A DNA stretch of 64,000 bases, taken from contig NC_020194.1 of assembly GCF_000315915.1 (NCBI RefSeq), positions 186,001-250,000 on the forward strand, in the 5' to 3' direction. The number at the start of each line of letters is the position of its first letter. Position 1 is the first letter of the stretch. Positions 1-9,519 of the stretch are shown piece after piece. The DNA is from Henningerozyma blattae CBS 6284. Its lineage: Eukaryota; Ascomycota; Saccharomycetes; Saccharomycetales; Saccharomycetaceae. A model generated the notes under the pieces. It was not told the origin of the DNA and ran no database searches. It saw nothing but the letters and a program-made list of their open reading frames with translations. The translations under genes and the position numbers were made by a program.

Positions 1-936
1 CGACTGCGACTGCGACTGCGACTGTGGAATTTCAGGGGCGTCTTCGCGTTTCACAGGAGGCTCCTCGTTGCCACTGGACAGATCGTTCGAGCCGAAATCC
101 AGGGGTAATGAGGAGGGAATCTCCCCAGACAAATCCATCTCTCCCAAGTCTGTGTCACGTGCCGGCAGCTCTGCGAGTCCCGTGACGCCTGCCAGCTCGT
201 CGAGAAAGTCCTGGCCCAGACCCAGCGAATAGCCGTGGTCGCGGTCGTGGTCACGGTCACGGTCACGGTCGTGGTCGTGGTCGCGGTCACGTGCGCCGGC
301 AGATATCGCTGTGGTGGTGGGCGAGCCCAATGCGCGGGAAAGCGTCACTGGGGTCTCGAACACGGGAGGCGACACGGCAGGACCCCCCTGGAAGTTGCTG
401 GAGGCACTGGACTGGCGTGACCCGACCCCGTGCAGGGCCTCGGTGAATGATAGCGCCGTGCCGCGTCGCGACTGTGCTAGCGCCGTGCCGCCGTGGTGTG
501 CGGGCGACGAGCCGCGGACAGAGCCGCTCAGACTGTACTGCTCCAGCGCAGCACGTGTGGGGGCCAGCTGGCCAGCCCCCACGGTTGCTGGCGGGCTGGC
601 CCGGGCCGCACAGCCTCTCATTTCCGCGGCTGCAAGTTGCATTCCGGACGGATGGGGGTTCGGGTAGGGCTGTGCTGCAGAGTAGGGTTGCATGGTGGCG
701 TAGGGGTTGGGGTAGGGGTTGGGGTAGGGTTGCGGCTGGCCCTGGGGCTGGCCCTGCAGCTGGCCCTGGTTTCCCGATAGCGGCGACAGAGGCGAGTCCA
801 GCTGGTAACTTGGCCGGAACAGGGGCCGGTTGTCCTGACAAAAGGCGTCGAGCAAATCGAGAGAGCCGAACGTGTCCGGGACATCCGGGACATCCGGGGT
901 GTCCGGGGACTTCGGCTGAGAATGGTTGAGGGACAT
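1..936 (-). CDS. GC-rich probable transcription-factor N-terminus, partial (runs off left edge)
   Basis: An ATG at 936-934 opens a minus-strand frame that I read through 312 codons without a stop to base 1, so the C-terminus is outside the window. The protein is low-complexity. It has a Pro/Asp-rich start, a Gln-Gly-Pro/Asn-Pro-Tyr stretch (about residues 55-85), a run of alternating Asp with Arg or His (about 214-234), and acidic-hydrophobic patches such as QDFLDELAG that look like activation segments, ending in Gln-Ser repeats. No DNA-binding domain lies inside the window. Base composition is unlike all neighbours: 46 of 60 bases at 541-600 are G or C. Orientation next to AKR1 and SHE4 would fit an HMS1-like (bHLH) or YAP6/CIN5-like (bZIP) gene, which lie near those genes in S. 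cerevisiae, but I do not recognise the sequence. Certain as an open frame, uncertain as to identity. Confidence 0.7.
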   Translation of the reverse strand, partial: MSLNHSQPKSPDTPDVPDVPDTFGSLDLLDAFCQDNRPLFRPSYQLDSPLSPLSGNQGQLQGQPQGQPQPYPNPYPNPYATMQPYSAAQPYPNPHPSGMQLAAAEMRGCAARASPPATVGAGQLAPTRAALEQYSLSGSVRGSSPAHHGGTALAQSRRGTALSFTEALHGVGSRQSSASSNFQGGPAVSPPVFETPVTLSRALGSPTTTAISAGARDRDHDHDRDRDRDHDRDHGYSLGLGQDFLDELAGVTGLAELPARDTDLGEMDLSGEIPSSLPLDFGSNDLSSGNEEPPVKREDAPEIPQSQSQSQS

Positions 937-1052
937 GAAAAGATTATGGAGATGGGCTGTGATGTGATAATGCTAAAGTGAGAGAGTGATGTTGGAAAAT
1001 GGTGTGGTGGGGCATTAGCGTCGGCGTGAGCTGCCAGGCGCACGACGTCCCG

Positions 1053-1060
1053 TATATATA
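1053..1060 (-). promoter_or_regulatory. TATA box of the GC-rich gene
   Basis: TATATATA stands about 117 bp upstream of the ATG at 936, embedded in GC-rich DNA where such a run is not expected by chance. The spacing is normal for a yeast TATA box. Confidence 0.5.
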
Positions 1061-1148
1061 GGCCGAGTGTGTGTGGGCAAGTGTGTCGCACATAGCGCCG
1101 TGCCTCCGTCTTAGTCAGGGCGGAGTAAGCGCCAGGGGGGTGCAGGGG

Positions 1149-1225
1149 CTGCGAGCTGTGAGCTGCGAGCTGTGAGCTACGAGCAGCGAGCTACGAGTGT
1201 TAGCGAGTAGCGAGTAGCGAGTAGC
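1149..1225. repeat. Degenerate 7-bp minisatellite (GAGCTGY / GCGAGTA)
   Basis: Imperfect heptamers of the GAGCTGY type pass rightwards into three exact copies of GCGAGTA (about 1204-1224). The repeats are GC-rich and non-coding. Confidence 0.75.
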
Positions 1226-1264
1226 AAAGAGCGACGCGGAGTTGGCGGAAAAAGACGGGAAAAG

Positions 1265-1306
1265 ACGGAAGCGGGACGGAAGCGGGACGGAAGCGGGACG
1301 GAAACG
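1265..1306. repeat. 11-bp minisatellite GACGGAAGCGG, three copies plus a partial
   Basis: Three direct copies of GACGGAAGCGG are followed by a degenerate fourth. The array is flanked on the left by related AAAAGACGG units. Confidence 0.8.
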
Positions 1307-1617
1307 GAGCACTGTCGTCCGAGGGGATTCGCCGGCGCGGGTGTGCGGGTGCTGCGCCACAAATTAGCCGCCGATGGGTGGCGAGGATTTGCAATGTGGG
1401 TTTCTTGTTTGGGACGGGGTGACGCGTCTGTGGCAACTTGAAAAGTATATAAGCAGGGTGAAAGTATACAAACAGGTGAAAGATTTCATTCTTTACCCGC
1501 TACAGAGAAGAGCCAAAGAATAAAGAGTCAAAGAATAAAGAGCAAATATTTACTTGTTTCGCAAGATCAATTTCGATCAATCAATAAAACAAAACAATAT
1601 TTTGCTCTCTTTTTTTT

Positions 1618-1692
1618 CTGCTCCCTTTTTCTGCTCCCTTTTTCTGCTCCCTTTTTCTGCTCCCTTTTTCTGCTCCCTTTTTCTGCTCCCTT
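1618..1692. repeat. 13-bp tandem repeat CTGCTCCCTTTTT, six copies
   Basis: Near-perfect copies start at 1618, 1631, 1644, 1657, 1670 and 1683, the last one truncated. The array lies just downstream of the AKR1 stop codon and is strongly strand-asymmetric (pyrimidine-rich on the plus strand). Confidence 0.9.
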
Positions 1693-1814
1693 CTGTGCCG
1701 CGCATGTAATGATATTCTATGAGAGTATCTTTGTTTGGAGCATAGTAAAATCCCTTTCTCTTGCCACAAAATACAAAACTCAATTAAATACAACATAATT
1801 TTTATCGCTATTGA

Positions 1815-4034
1815 TTATACACTCTCCACCCTTCTTGGCCATTCATACAACTCATCGTAATCTACTTCTTTATCATTCAACAACGCTTTAGACCCTTGAG
1901 GCGAATATATGATTCGTTGCCACAATGGCGCTGTTGTATCACTTGTCAACCAGAAATCCTTCACATTAATCCTCCACCCATAATCACAATCAATGCCACC
2001 ACTCAATGCAGATTCTTCCTCATTAGTGTTCCCTCTTGCAAAACCCAATGTTTCACGTACGACTAATACCCATTGATCCAATCCAATCACACTCATACAC
2101 AATCCAAATATATTTCTACGTTTACTTGTACTAGACGTTATCATCGATCGACTCTCTTCCACCACTTCACCATACCCTTCTGGAGTAGTATTAAATATTT
2201 CATTTCTTGAACCAACCATACTCTCATGCGCATTGGCTAACTTATTAAACTCGTTATTAGTAATACCACGCAACATTTGGAACAGTTGAACACAAATTAA
2301 AAACATCACCCATACTCCTTGCAACATACTCCAAACCATCAATAACAATGTAAATCGACTCTTCAGAACACCCTTGCATACAGACCCACCCCCCATCAAC
2401 AAACATTTGGCATCTTCTTCCACTTCCAACTCGTCAAAATATTCAAAACATACAATCACAAAACTCCATATCGTCACTTCACTAAAGAAAATAAACATTA
2501 TAAACCGTTTATGGTTTCGTAACCCAATATCGTTATAAACCCAGGGACAATAATGATCGTATCGATTCACCACACTTTGATTCAAATATGAAAATTTACT
2601 TCTCAATGGCTTGCGTACCCATGTTTCCAAACAGAAATGACGGATGTCAAATTTCCCCAACTCCATTAACGTTTGAATCGTCTTTCTAACAGATTCCATA
2701 TCATGATTCCGATTCTTACGACCAGGATTCGATCTTATCAACTTATAAAACTCGTAAATAACTCCAATTATCGATACACCAAAGATTGAATTCCAAATCG
2801 GTTCTTCCCAAAATGCCACTGGTAAAATCTTACAACACCAAACAATTACTACCCAAATCACACTACCAAAAAATACCCCACTTAAAAATGGAGATTTCAA
2901 TAAACTGGTATTTTGAATTCCAACAATATTATAACACGGCATAATAAATTTCTCCAAACTGATTTTGATTCCAAACCAAATTATAGCATTCAACAATAAT
3001 GCAATAACAACAGGAACATAACTCATCAATCCAAAACTGATACCAATGTATATAAATGGGATCACAAACGTCACTTGTTTAGCATGTAAACTTTTCTTGA
3101 ACACTTTCTTTTTAGGGAATCCCTTTGTATCAAACCCATTCAACTTTAATGCCTCATCAAACGCCACTTGTGTATTCATCTCTTTGGCAATTATAAAACA
3201 ATCTTTATCATCTTTTGTCTTTTGGAAAAAATCTCCACCATTTTTAATTAAATATTTTAAAACATGTGGTTGACCTTTCACAACACCCCAATGTAATGGA
3301 CTAAACCCTCCATCATCACATATTTTAACATTAGCTCCAAATTGTAATAAACTATTAACTGTCAAGGAATCACCTTGATATGCTGCCCATAATAAGGGTG
3401 TCCTGCCATGAGGATCCACGCAATCCACGTCCAATATTCCCTTTTCAACAACATTAAATAAAACATAAATCACCAACATGATATTCGAACTATTCACTGC
3501 AAGATGTAATAAATTAAATCCTTGATCATCTTTAATGCATGGATCAGCCCCATGTTTCAATAAATAATCAACAATATATACATAACCATGGCTAGCGGCC
3601 CAATGTAATGGTGTGGCATGAAGTGTACCTGCTTTATAATTAACATCTGATCCTTGACTAATTAAGTATTGAACAATTGATAATCGATTATTAACACTTG
3701 CCCAATGTAATCCAGAGATTTTTTCACTACTATCATAATCTTTCCCAATATCAATTATCTGATGTTCAACCATTTTTTGAACGGTAGTAAGATCACCTCT
3801 TTGACATGCTGTAATATATTGATTAATAATTGAATCATTACTTGCTTCTATACCTTCTTCGGTACCTTCCTCGGTACCTTCTTCAGCAACCTCTTCATTA
3901 TTTGCTTCTTCAGAGATCATTGGTTGCATTGATGATGATGATACATTATCCATTTCTAATTCATCTTCATCATTTATATTTTCTTGATTATCTTCTGATA
4001 ATAATGGTGTTCTAGCTTCTTTATCTTTATTCAT
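1815..4034 (-). CDS. AKR1: Akr1-type ankyrin-repeat palmitoyltransferase
   Basis: 739 residues (S. cerevisiae Akr1 is about 760). An acidic N-terminus is followed by about six ankyrin repeats (about residues 70-300, with repeated LHWA and TPLHWAASHG-type motifs), hydrophobic segments, and a cysteine-rich DHHC domain carrying the variant DHYCPW at about residue 490. DHYC instead of DHHC is the hallmark of Akr1/Akr2. In S. cerevisiae Akr1 S-acylates casein kinases Yck1/Yck2 and Lcb4 at the Golgi and also restrains pheromone signalling through Gbeta-gamma. S. cerevisiae has two copies, AKR1 (chromosome IV) and AKR2 (chromosome XV); the neighbour SHE4 matches the AKR2 side, so this is the single ancestral-type gene. 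The start ATG is at 4034-4032. The family assignment is very secure. Confidence 0.96.
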   Translation of the reverse strand: MNKDKEARTPLLSEDNQENINDEDELEMDNVSSSSMQPMISEEANNEEVAEEGTEEGTEEGIEASNDSIINQYITACQRGDLTTVQKMVEHQIIDIGKDYDSSEKISGLHWASVNNRLSIVQYLISQGSDVNYKAGTLHATPLHWAASHGYVYIVDYLLKHGADPCIKDDQGFNLLHLAVNSSNIMLVIYVLFNVVEKGILDVDCVDPHGRTPLLWAAYQGDSLTVNSLLQFGANVKICDDGGFSPLHWGVVKGQPHVLKYLIKNGGDFFQKTKDDKDCFIIAKEMNTQVAFDEALKLNGFDTKGFPKKKVFKKSLHAKQVTFVIPFIYIGISFGLMSYVPVVIALLLNAIIWFGIKISLEKFIMPCYNIVGIQNTSLLKSPFLSGVFFGSVIWVVIVWCCKILPVAFWEEPIWNSIFGVSIIGVIYEFYKLIRSNPGRKNRNHDMESVRKTIQTLMELGKFDIRHFCLETWVRKPLRSKFSYLNQSVVNRYDHYCPWVYNDIGLRNHKRFIMFIFFSEVTIWSFVIVCFEYFDELEVEEDAKCLLMGGGSVCKGVLKSRFTLLLMVWSMLQGVWVMFLICVQLFQMLRGITNNEFNKLANAHESMVGSRNEIFNTTPEGYGEVVEESRSMITSSTSKRRNIFGLCMSVIGLDQWVLVVRETLGFARGNTNEEESALSGGIDCDYGWRINVKDFWLTSDTTAPLWQRIIYSPQGSKALLNDKEVDYDELYEWPRRVESV

Positions 4035-4523
4035 TATATTATTGCTCTTGTTTGTGTTTAAATATCTATTTTTTCTTTTTTTTTAAAAAAAATTCGACCT
4101 ACTTCATCAAAGTTAACACTTTGATCTAAATTTATTTTATTGTAATTCTTGTTTTAATATATCTCATCACCCTTGGGGCTTGTATCGCGTAAGTATTTTA
4201 TTTCAATTACGTCAGGGTAATTAATTTTACACAGCCTTTGTGGGGAACATGTTTCAAGAATGAAAAAAAAAAAAAAATAATAAAATAAAATTAAACAAAA
4301 TTACAAATTATAGAAAAATAAAAACAACAATCATACATAAATACATAAAGCTAACCATGTGTCATTACAATAGGAAAAAAAATTGAATTAAATTAAATCA
4401 CTCCTACTCTCTACTCCTACTCCTACTCCTGCTCCTACTCCTGCTCCTACTCCTGCTCCTACTCCTGCTCCTACTCCTACTCCTACTCCTACTCTCTACA
4501 ACTTAAATTTTTATAAATAATAA
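4035..4523. other. AKR1 promoter with hexamer tandem array
   Basis: AT-rich spacer between the AKR1 start and the SHE4 stop, both on the minus strand. At 4414-4494 it holds about 13 copies of CTCCTA or CTCCTG in irregular alternation. No gene seen. Confidence 0.7.
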
Positions 4524-5194
4524 TCACGTCATAAACTCAAGCATTGGAGGTATAACTTCTAAATATTCTTTACCTGTATCTGGTAATGATTTAGAAATTT
4601 CTAAAGCTTTTTTCAAATTTTTATTATTAATTAATAAATCACTTTTCAAATTTTTATTTTCAAATAATATTTCAAATAATGAATAGAAAAATATTATTAA
4701 TCTTCTTCTTAATTCCACATCAGAATTTTGTTGTAAAAATACTAAAGAAGCTTTAGCAATTAATTCTTCTTTATCGATTAATGTCTTGGCAATCATTGGT
4801 ATCGTAGAAACTATATTAGCAAAAATTGCAGTCACTGCTCTTTGTGATTTAATATCTTTTAATTCAATTAATTTAACCAATATATTAAAATTTCGAATAC
4901 TATTTGGATTTTCAAAATTGAAAAATTTGGCAGCAATGGGTAATGGATGACTCATTAAATTACATAATAATTCTAATGTCGATCTTTGTATAATCATATT
5001 ATCATCCAGAATTAAATTTTCAATAATTGCCCAATTTTTAGCATTATTAACTAATTGATAACAAACATCATCACCATCTTTTTTATCTGATGATGCTAAA
5101 TTAGTTAAAGATAATAATGCTTCAAAATTATCTGTTATTGTAATAACATCATCTCCAAAATTAAGATTTTCTAATTGATTATTAGCATTACTGG

Positions 5195-5249
<55 letters not shown>

Positions 5250-7082
5250 TTGTTCTATATTAATTTGTTCATTTGGTGATGGTAATAAATCCATTAAAAA
5301 TGGAATTGCATTCACAGGTGAATATTTTTTAAAGATTAGCGATGGATTTGTAGAAATTAACATCTTAGTTAATGCTCTTGAAGCTAATAATCTAACGAAA
5401 TCAAATTCTTCATGATTTGAAGTTTCTAAAGAGTTTTGCTTTTGTCTTTGTAATTGTTGCTCAATAGTTAAATATTCCAAGATATCTGTCATGGCACCTT
5501 GTTTAATACATTCAACAACTAATGATTTGTCCCTTGTTAAATTATAAATAATTCTTATGGTTTGTTGTTTAACATTAAATGATAATTTAGAAAATTGATT
5601 TCTTAATGATGATAATAATTCACTTTTCAAAATATAATTTTTATTAAATTCAAAAACATCTTTTTTATCTTCAATAGAACTTGAAGATGTAGAATCAGAT
5701 TTATTTGTTGGATCATTCATACTTGTCATGTTCAAATAATCACCAAACGCCTTTCTTTGAGAATATCTGTCTTCTTTTTGAGATTCTGCATTTTTTTGAG
5801 TCTTATCACTATCATCTGGTGAAACACTTAAATTAGCTAAAATTACTAATGTACCATAATAATAACTATGTTTACAACTTGTTGGATCTTTGGCCAATGA
5901 TAATAAATTTTCCATAAATGGGACATTTTGTCTTAAATGAACTTTAATGGCAGTTTTCAAACTTAAATAAGCTAAACCTTCAATAGCTACAGAAATTAAA
6001 TCCAAATCATTAAAATCACATGAAACCTTTGTATTATTTGGTGATGATGAAGTAGCACTAATAAAACTTGATTCCAAGATTTCAGATAGATGATTTATAT
6101 TGACATTTAATAATTTGGTGAAAGACCAAGTTTTAATTAAGACTAATGCGGAATATGATTTGTATTGATCATATTCCAATGATTTTTCTAACATTGAAGT
6201 ATAATTTTCTGCTATATAATTTCTTACTACTTCATCAATACACCCGACTGATAATAATTTTAATAAACTAACAGAAAAACTTGGATCATCATGTTCAATA
6301 ACTTTCTCTTTGAATAATTCATCCAATTGTTTGCCCAAAAAAATATTAGAACATAAATTAGTCATTACAGGATATAACTCTGTTAATAAATCTACAATAA
6401 TAGATAAGGGGTCATTACCTATATCTGCTTCAGCCTCCATTATTAAAGTGTCAATGAAATCCAACATCTTGGATGTGAATTCTTTGTGGAATCTTTTATC
6501 CAATTCCGAATAGATTAAAAGAGCTAAAGGTTTAATTATTGGTTCTCTAATTCTTAAACCTAAATCTTTAATTAAAAATTTCCATGAATCAAAGCTTATT
6601 AATTTTCTTGTGGAATCTTTGTTAAGTAATTGTAAAATAAAAGTTTGTAAATATTTGAGATGAGAATCTTCACCATAATGTATTCTATTATGAATTTCTC
6701 TTAACCATAATAAAATGATATCAATATTTGTAGTCCCATCAGATCCAACAGCTGGCTCCCCTTCTTCAAGTGGTAGTAAAGAATCTATTAAAATATCAAT
6801 TGTGCTTGAGATTGATAGCGTTTCGAAAAAATCTAATAATCTGGCAATTCTTGTTCTATCATTAATTAAAGATCTCAAATGATAACGGGTTTCTTTATGG
6901 TCATTGTAAGATCTCGTAATGATATCTTGGATATTCTCATTTGTTATATTGTCAGGGTTTAAAAAAACATTCCCATTTGAGAATCTCAACATTTCATCTA
7001 GAGCAGCATTATACTCTTCTACAGGAATGATGGTTTTCTCCTTAGCTTCAAACCTTGTAATAAGGTTTTTAGTAGCTGACAT
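4524..7082 (-). CDS. SHE4: She4-type UCS-domain myosin chaperone
   Basis: 852 residues (S. cerevisiae She4 is about 790). The N-terminal part carries the She4-like segment QDIITRSYNDHKETRYHLRS, and the C-terminal half is an armadillo-like helical UCS domain (IKSQRAVTAIFANIVSTIP and similar). UCS proteins bind and fold myosin motor domains. In yeast She4 supports Myo4-dependent ASH1 mRNA transport and the endocytic myosins Myo3/5. Extra length comes from low-complexity inserts, including an uninterrupted run of about 17 Asn (near residues 610-627) encoded by AAT codons, seen as a TTA array at about 5200-5250. The start ATG is at 7082. The neighbour AKR is the same as in S. cerevisiae chromosome XV. 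Confidence 0.95.
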
Positions 7083-7723
7083 TGTAATTTATTTTGTTAC
7101 ACTGTTTCTTGGTAATAATTATTGGGAGACTACTATAATGAATTCTAATTGTATTAATAATAAATAATATTATTATTATTATTTTATATATAAATCTGAT
7201 AAAATAATTTGAAAATATGTCCTCTCCCTTGTTCTGTTATAAGCATGCATTGTATTATAGAATATAGAATATATCCCAAAAATGTTTTCCATTTTGGTAG
7301 ATAGCCCGTTTGGGCTAGACTAAGAAATTCCGGATCTTACCCTAACCAAAAGAAAAAGAAACCCAGGGTTTTTGGGGAAGTAGGGGTTAATATAAAATAA
7401 TTAGTTAATATATGTATATATGTATATATAGGTTTACATATTTATGGTCCAAGTTTGAAATAAGCTAAGATTTGACACTTCCTTTTTTTGCAATGCATTC
7501 ATTATAGTATATTCTTGTAGTTTCGGGAATATTACTTGTTTTATATGTTTCATTTATGTATAACTATAGGAAAAGACCCAAAAATAAAAAAATAAAGTAA
7601 TATAAAATAAAATAAAATAAAATAAAATGAAATGAAATGAAATAAAATAAATAAATGTATAATATTGTTCAATACTTTATAGAAGAAGTTAATGGATAAT
7701 TTTTTTTTATTGAAATAAAAAAT
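7083..7723. other. Divergent promoter region SHE4 / glyoxalase II
   Basis: Bidirectional promoter, AT-rich, with a 5-bp AAAAT/AAATG-type tandem array at about 7600-7655. A perfect 6-bp palindrome TAGCCC-GTTT-GGGCTA sits at 7302-7317. Just to its right are the motifs TTACCCTAACC and AACCCAGGGTTTTTGG, which could bind Reb1- or Rap1-type factors. No gene seen. Confidence 0.5.
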
Positions 7724-8842
7724 ATGCATAAATGGTATCACATCATAAAGTCTATTGTGACAAAGTTATTAATTATATTTCTTTTCTTATATCTTTTCGA
7801 AGATGCCTTATTTTCCGGTAAGTGGAAATTAACCTATATAAGCGAGGGAGTAGACGAATTAGAGGTTAAAGAATTCAATATATTGAAAAGTTTCAAATCT
7901 CCAAGAACTATAGATAACTTGCCCAATCAAATAGATTTATACGAACCAAGCATGTTGAAATCATTTGGGAATATGACTATCAAGAGTATTAAGATGAGGT
8001 GGAATACAGGCGGGGTCAATTACAGCTATTTGATCAGTGGGACGAACAAGCAAGGAGACGTGGAGTCTGTTTTAATTGATCCTGCTGAAGCTAATGAAAT
8101 CATTGAAGAATTAAATAACGAAGAACTTCAGAGTATTCAAGTAATCGCCAATACACATCATCATTACGATCATGCAGGTGGTAATTTGGCTATGATTAAA
8201 TATCTTATTGGATTAGATTCTACTAGACAATTGAAATTGATCGTTGGTAGTGAGACTAAAGATAGTGCTATTAGCAAATATTCCAAAAATGTTAAATTAG
8301 AAGTGGCAAAGGATGGTGATTCAATTGCGATTGCTGATTCTAGTATTGATGTCAAATTCATTAGAACTCCATGTCATACCCAAGATTCTGTATGTTACCA
8401 TGTCTCCAATAAAGATACCAAGGATACCGCAATTTTCACTGGGGATACTCTTTTCACTGGTGGCTGTGGTCGTTTCTTTGAAGGTACAGGTCAAGAAATG
8501 GATGCTGCTATTAATAAGAAATTGACAAATTTTGTTCCCAGAGACTCGTTGAAACACGTCAAAGTCTTTCCTGGACATGAATATACTAATAGTAATATTA
8601 AATTTATACGTAAGAGGATATACGATAAACCAGGGATGAATGATGCTCTAGATAAATTAGAAAGATATATGGAAATCAATGAATGTAGCACAGGTATCTT
8701 TTCTTTAAAGGATGAGATGGATTATAACCCATTCATGCGTATTGATGACCCTATAGTTCGTACTGCTGTAGGTGATAAAGATGCTAGTTGGACCAGAGCT
8801 CAAGTTATGGATAAACTACGTATAATGAAAAACTCTATGTAA
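7724..8842 (+). CDS. GLO2: Glyoxalase II (hydroxyacylglutathione hydrolase) with N-terminal extension
   Basis: The enzyme hydrolyses S-D-lactoylglutathione to D-lactate and glutathione, completing methylglyoxal detoxification. A metallo-beta-lactamase fold is shown by THHHYDHAG (residues 144-152; metal ligands), a distal GDTLFTGGCGRFFEG and PGHEYT. The catalytic core begins near M84 (MTIKSIKMRWNTGG, ATG at 7973), giving 289 residues, the usual size of yeast Glo2/Glo4. The frame stays open upstream to an ATG at 7724, adding 83 residues that start with a basic segment and a strongly hydrophobic stretch (about 11-24), like a signal anchor or mitochondrial leader. S. cerevisiae has a cytosolic Glo2 and a mitochondrial Glo4; one gene here may serve both through alternative starts. 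GLO4 is the syntenic copy on chromosome XV. Function is certain; the start is open. Confidence 0.92.
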   Translation: MHKWYHIIKSIVTKLLIIFLFLYLFEDALFSGKWKLTYISEGVDELEVKEFNILKSFKSPRTIDNLPNQIDLYEPSMLKSFGNMTIKSIKMRWNTGGVNYSYLISGTNKQGDVESVLIDPAEANEIIEELNNEELQSIQVIANTHHHYDHAGGNLAMIKYLIGLDSTRQLKLIVGSETKDSAISKYSKNVKLEVAKDGDSIAIADSSIDVKFIRTPCHTQDSVCYHVSNKDTKDTAIFTGDTLFTGGCGRFFEGTGQEMDAAINKKLTNFVPRDSLKHVKVFPGHEYTNSNIKFIRKRIYDKPGMNDALDKLERYMEINECSTGIFSLKDEMDYNPFMRIDDPIVRTAVGDKDASWTRAQVMDKLRIMKNSM

Positions 8843-9519
8843 TTATGTAACGAAAGAAAAAAAAGAAAAAAAAAAATTAAAAATATCACGTTTTTATTAG
8901 TATGAATATATAAATATATATAACCAATATGGCATCTAAAATATTTTTTTATTTCCAATAGCATTGTATTAGGCCTTACAATTTTACGTCATACCTTATT
9001 TTTTTTTTACTTTTCTGCCCCTGGTTTTTCAGGTAAAGTTCCAGGTTAGTTTTTCCGTCCCCTGTAGAAATTTTGCAGCGACGAATAGTCGGTCACTCCC
9101 TCAGTCACCAGTGTTTTGCGAAAACAAGAGGCTCTAAAGAGTTATTTCAAGGGAAAGAAAAAAAAAAAAAAAACAAGATATCCACAGCATTAAAAGTTAA
9201 AAATGTTTCTAGTTGTTAACGTTAGTTAAACTTTAATATCAAGATAAAAACTATTAACTCTCTTTGCCGTATTTAAAATTATCTATCTATTGAAATTATT
9301 ACTGGTGTCGCTACATACCCGATCGCCACCAAGATTTGATAACTACGAGGAAAGAGAAGATTCGAAGCCAGATCTTCGACGAGATATATTTTAAACATAG
9401 TATATCCTTATTCTCTATCATATGAGATTCAGCTAACACATTCTATTATTTTAAAGATAAACATTACTACTTTTTTTTTTTATATTAAAAATTTTTTCCC
9501 ATATAAATATATATACAAG
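8843..9519. other. Intergenic region, WHI2 promoter
   Basis: AT-rich spacer in front of WHI2. It holds poly(A) runs (about 9158-9173) and a GC-richer patch at about 9050-9110. No coding frame or RNA gene seen. Confidence 0.5.

Larger units (their letters stand above)
937..1814. other. GC-rich to AT-rich intergenic region with minisatellites
   Basis: This stretch holds the promoter of the leftward GC-rich gene and the 3' flank of AKR1. Base composition falls from GC-rich to AT-rich at about 1440-1500. Three different tandem repeats lie here (listed separately). A second TATA-like TATATAA at 1446-1452 points rightward but has no coding frame behind it. No gene seen. Confidence 0.6.
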
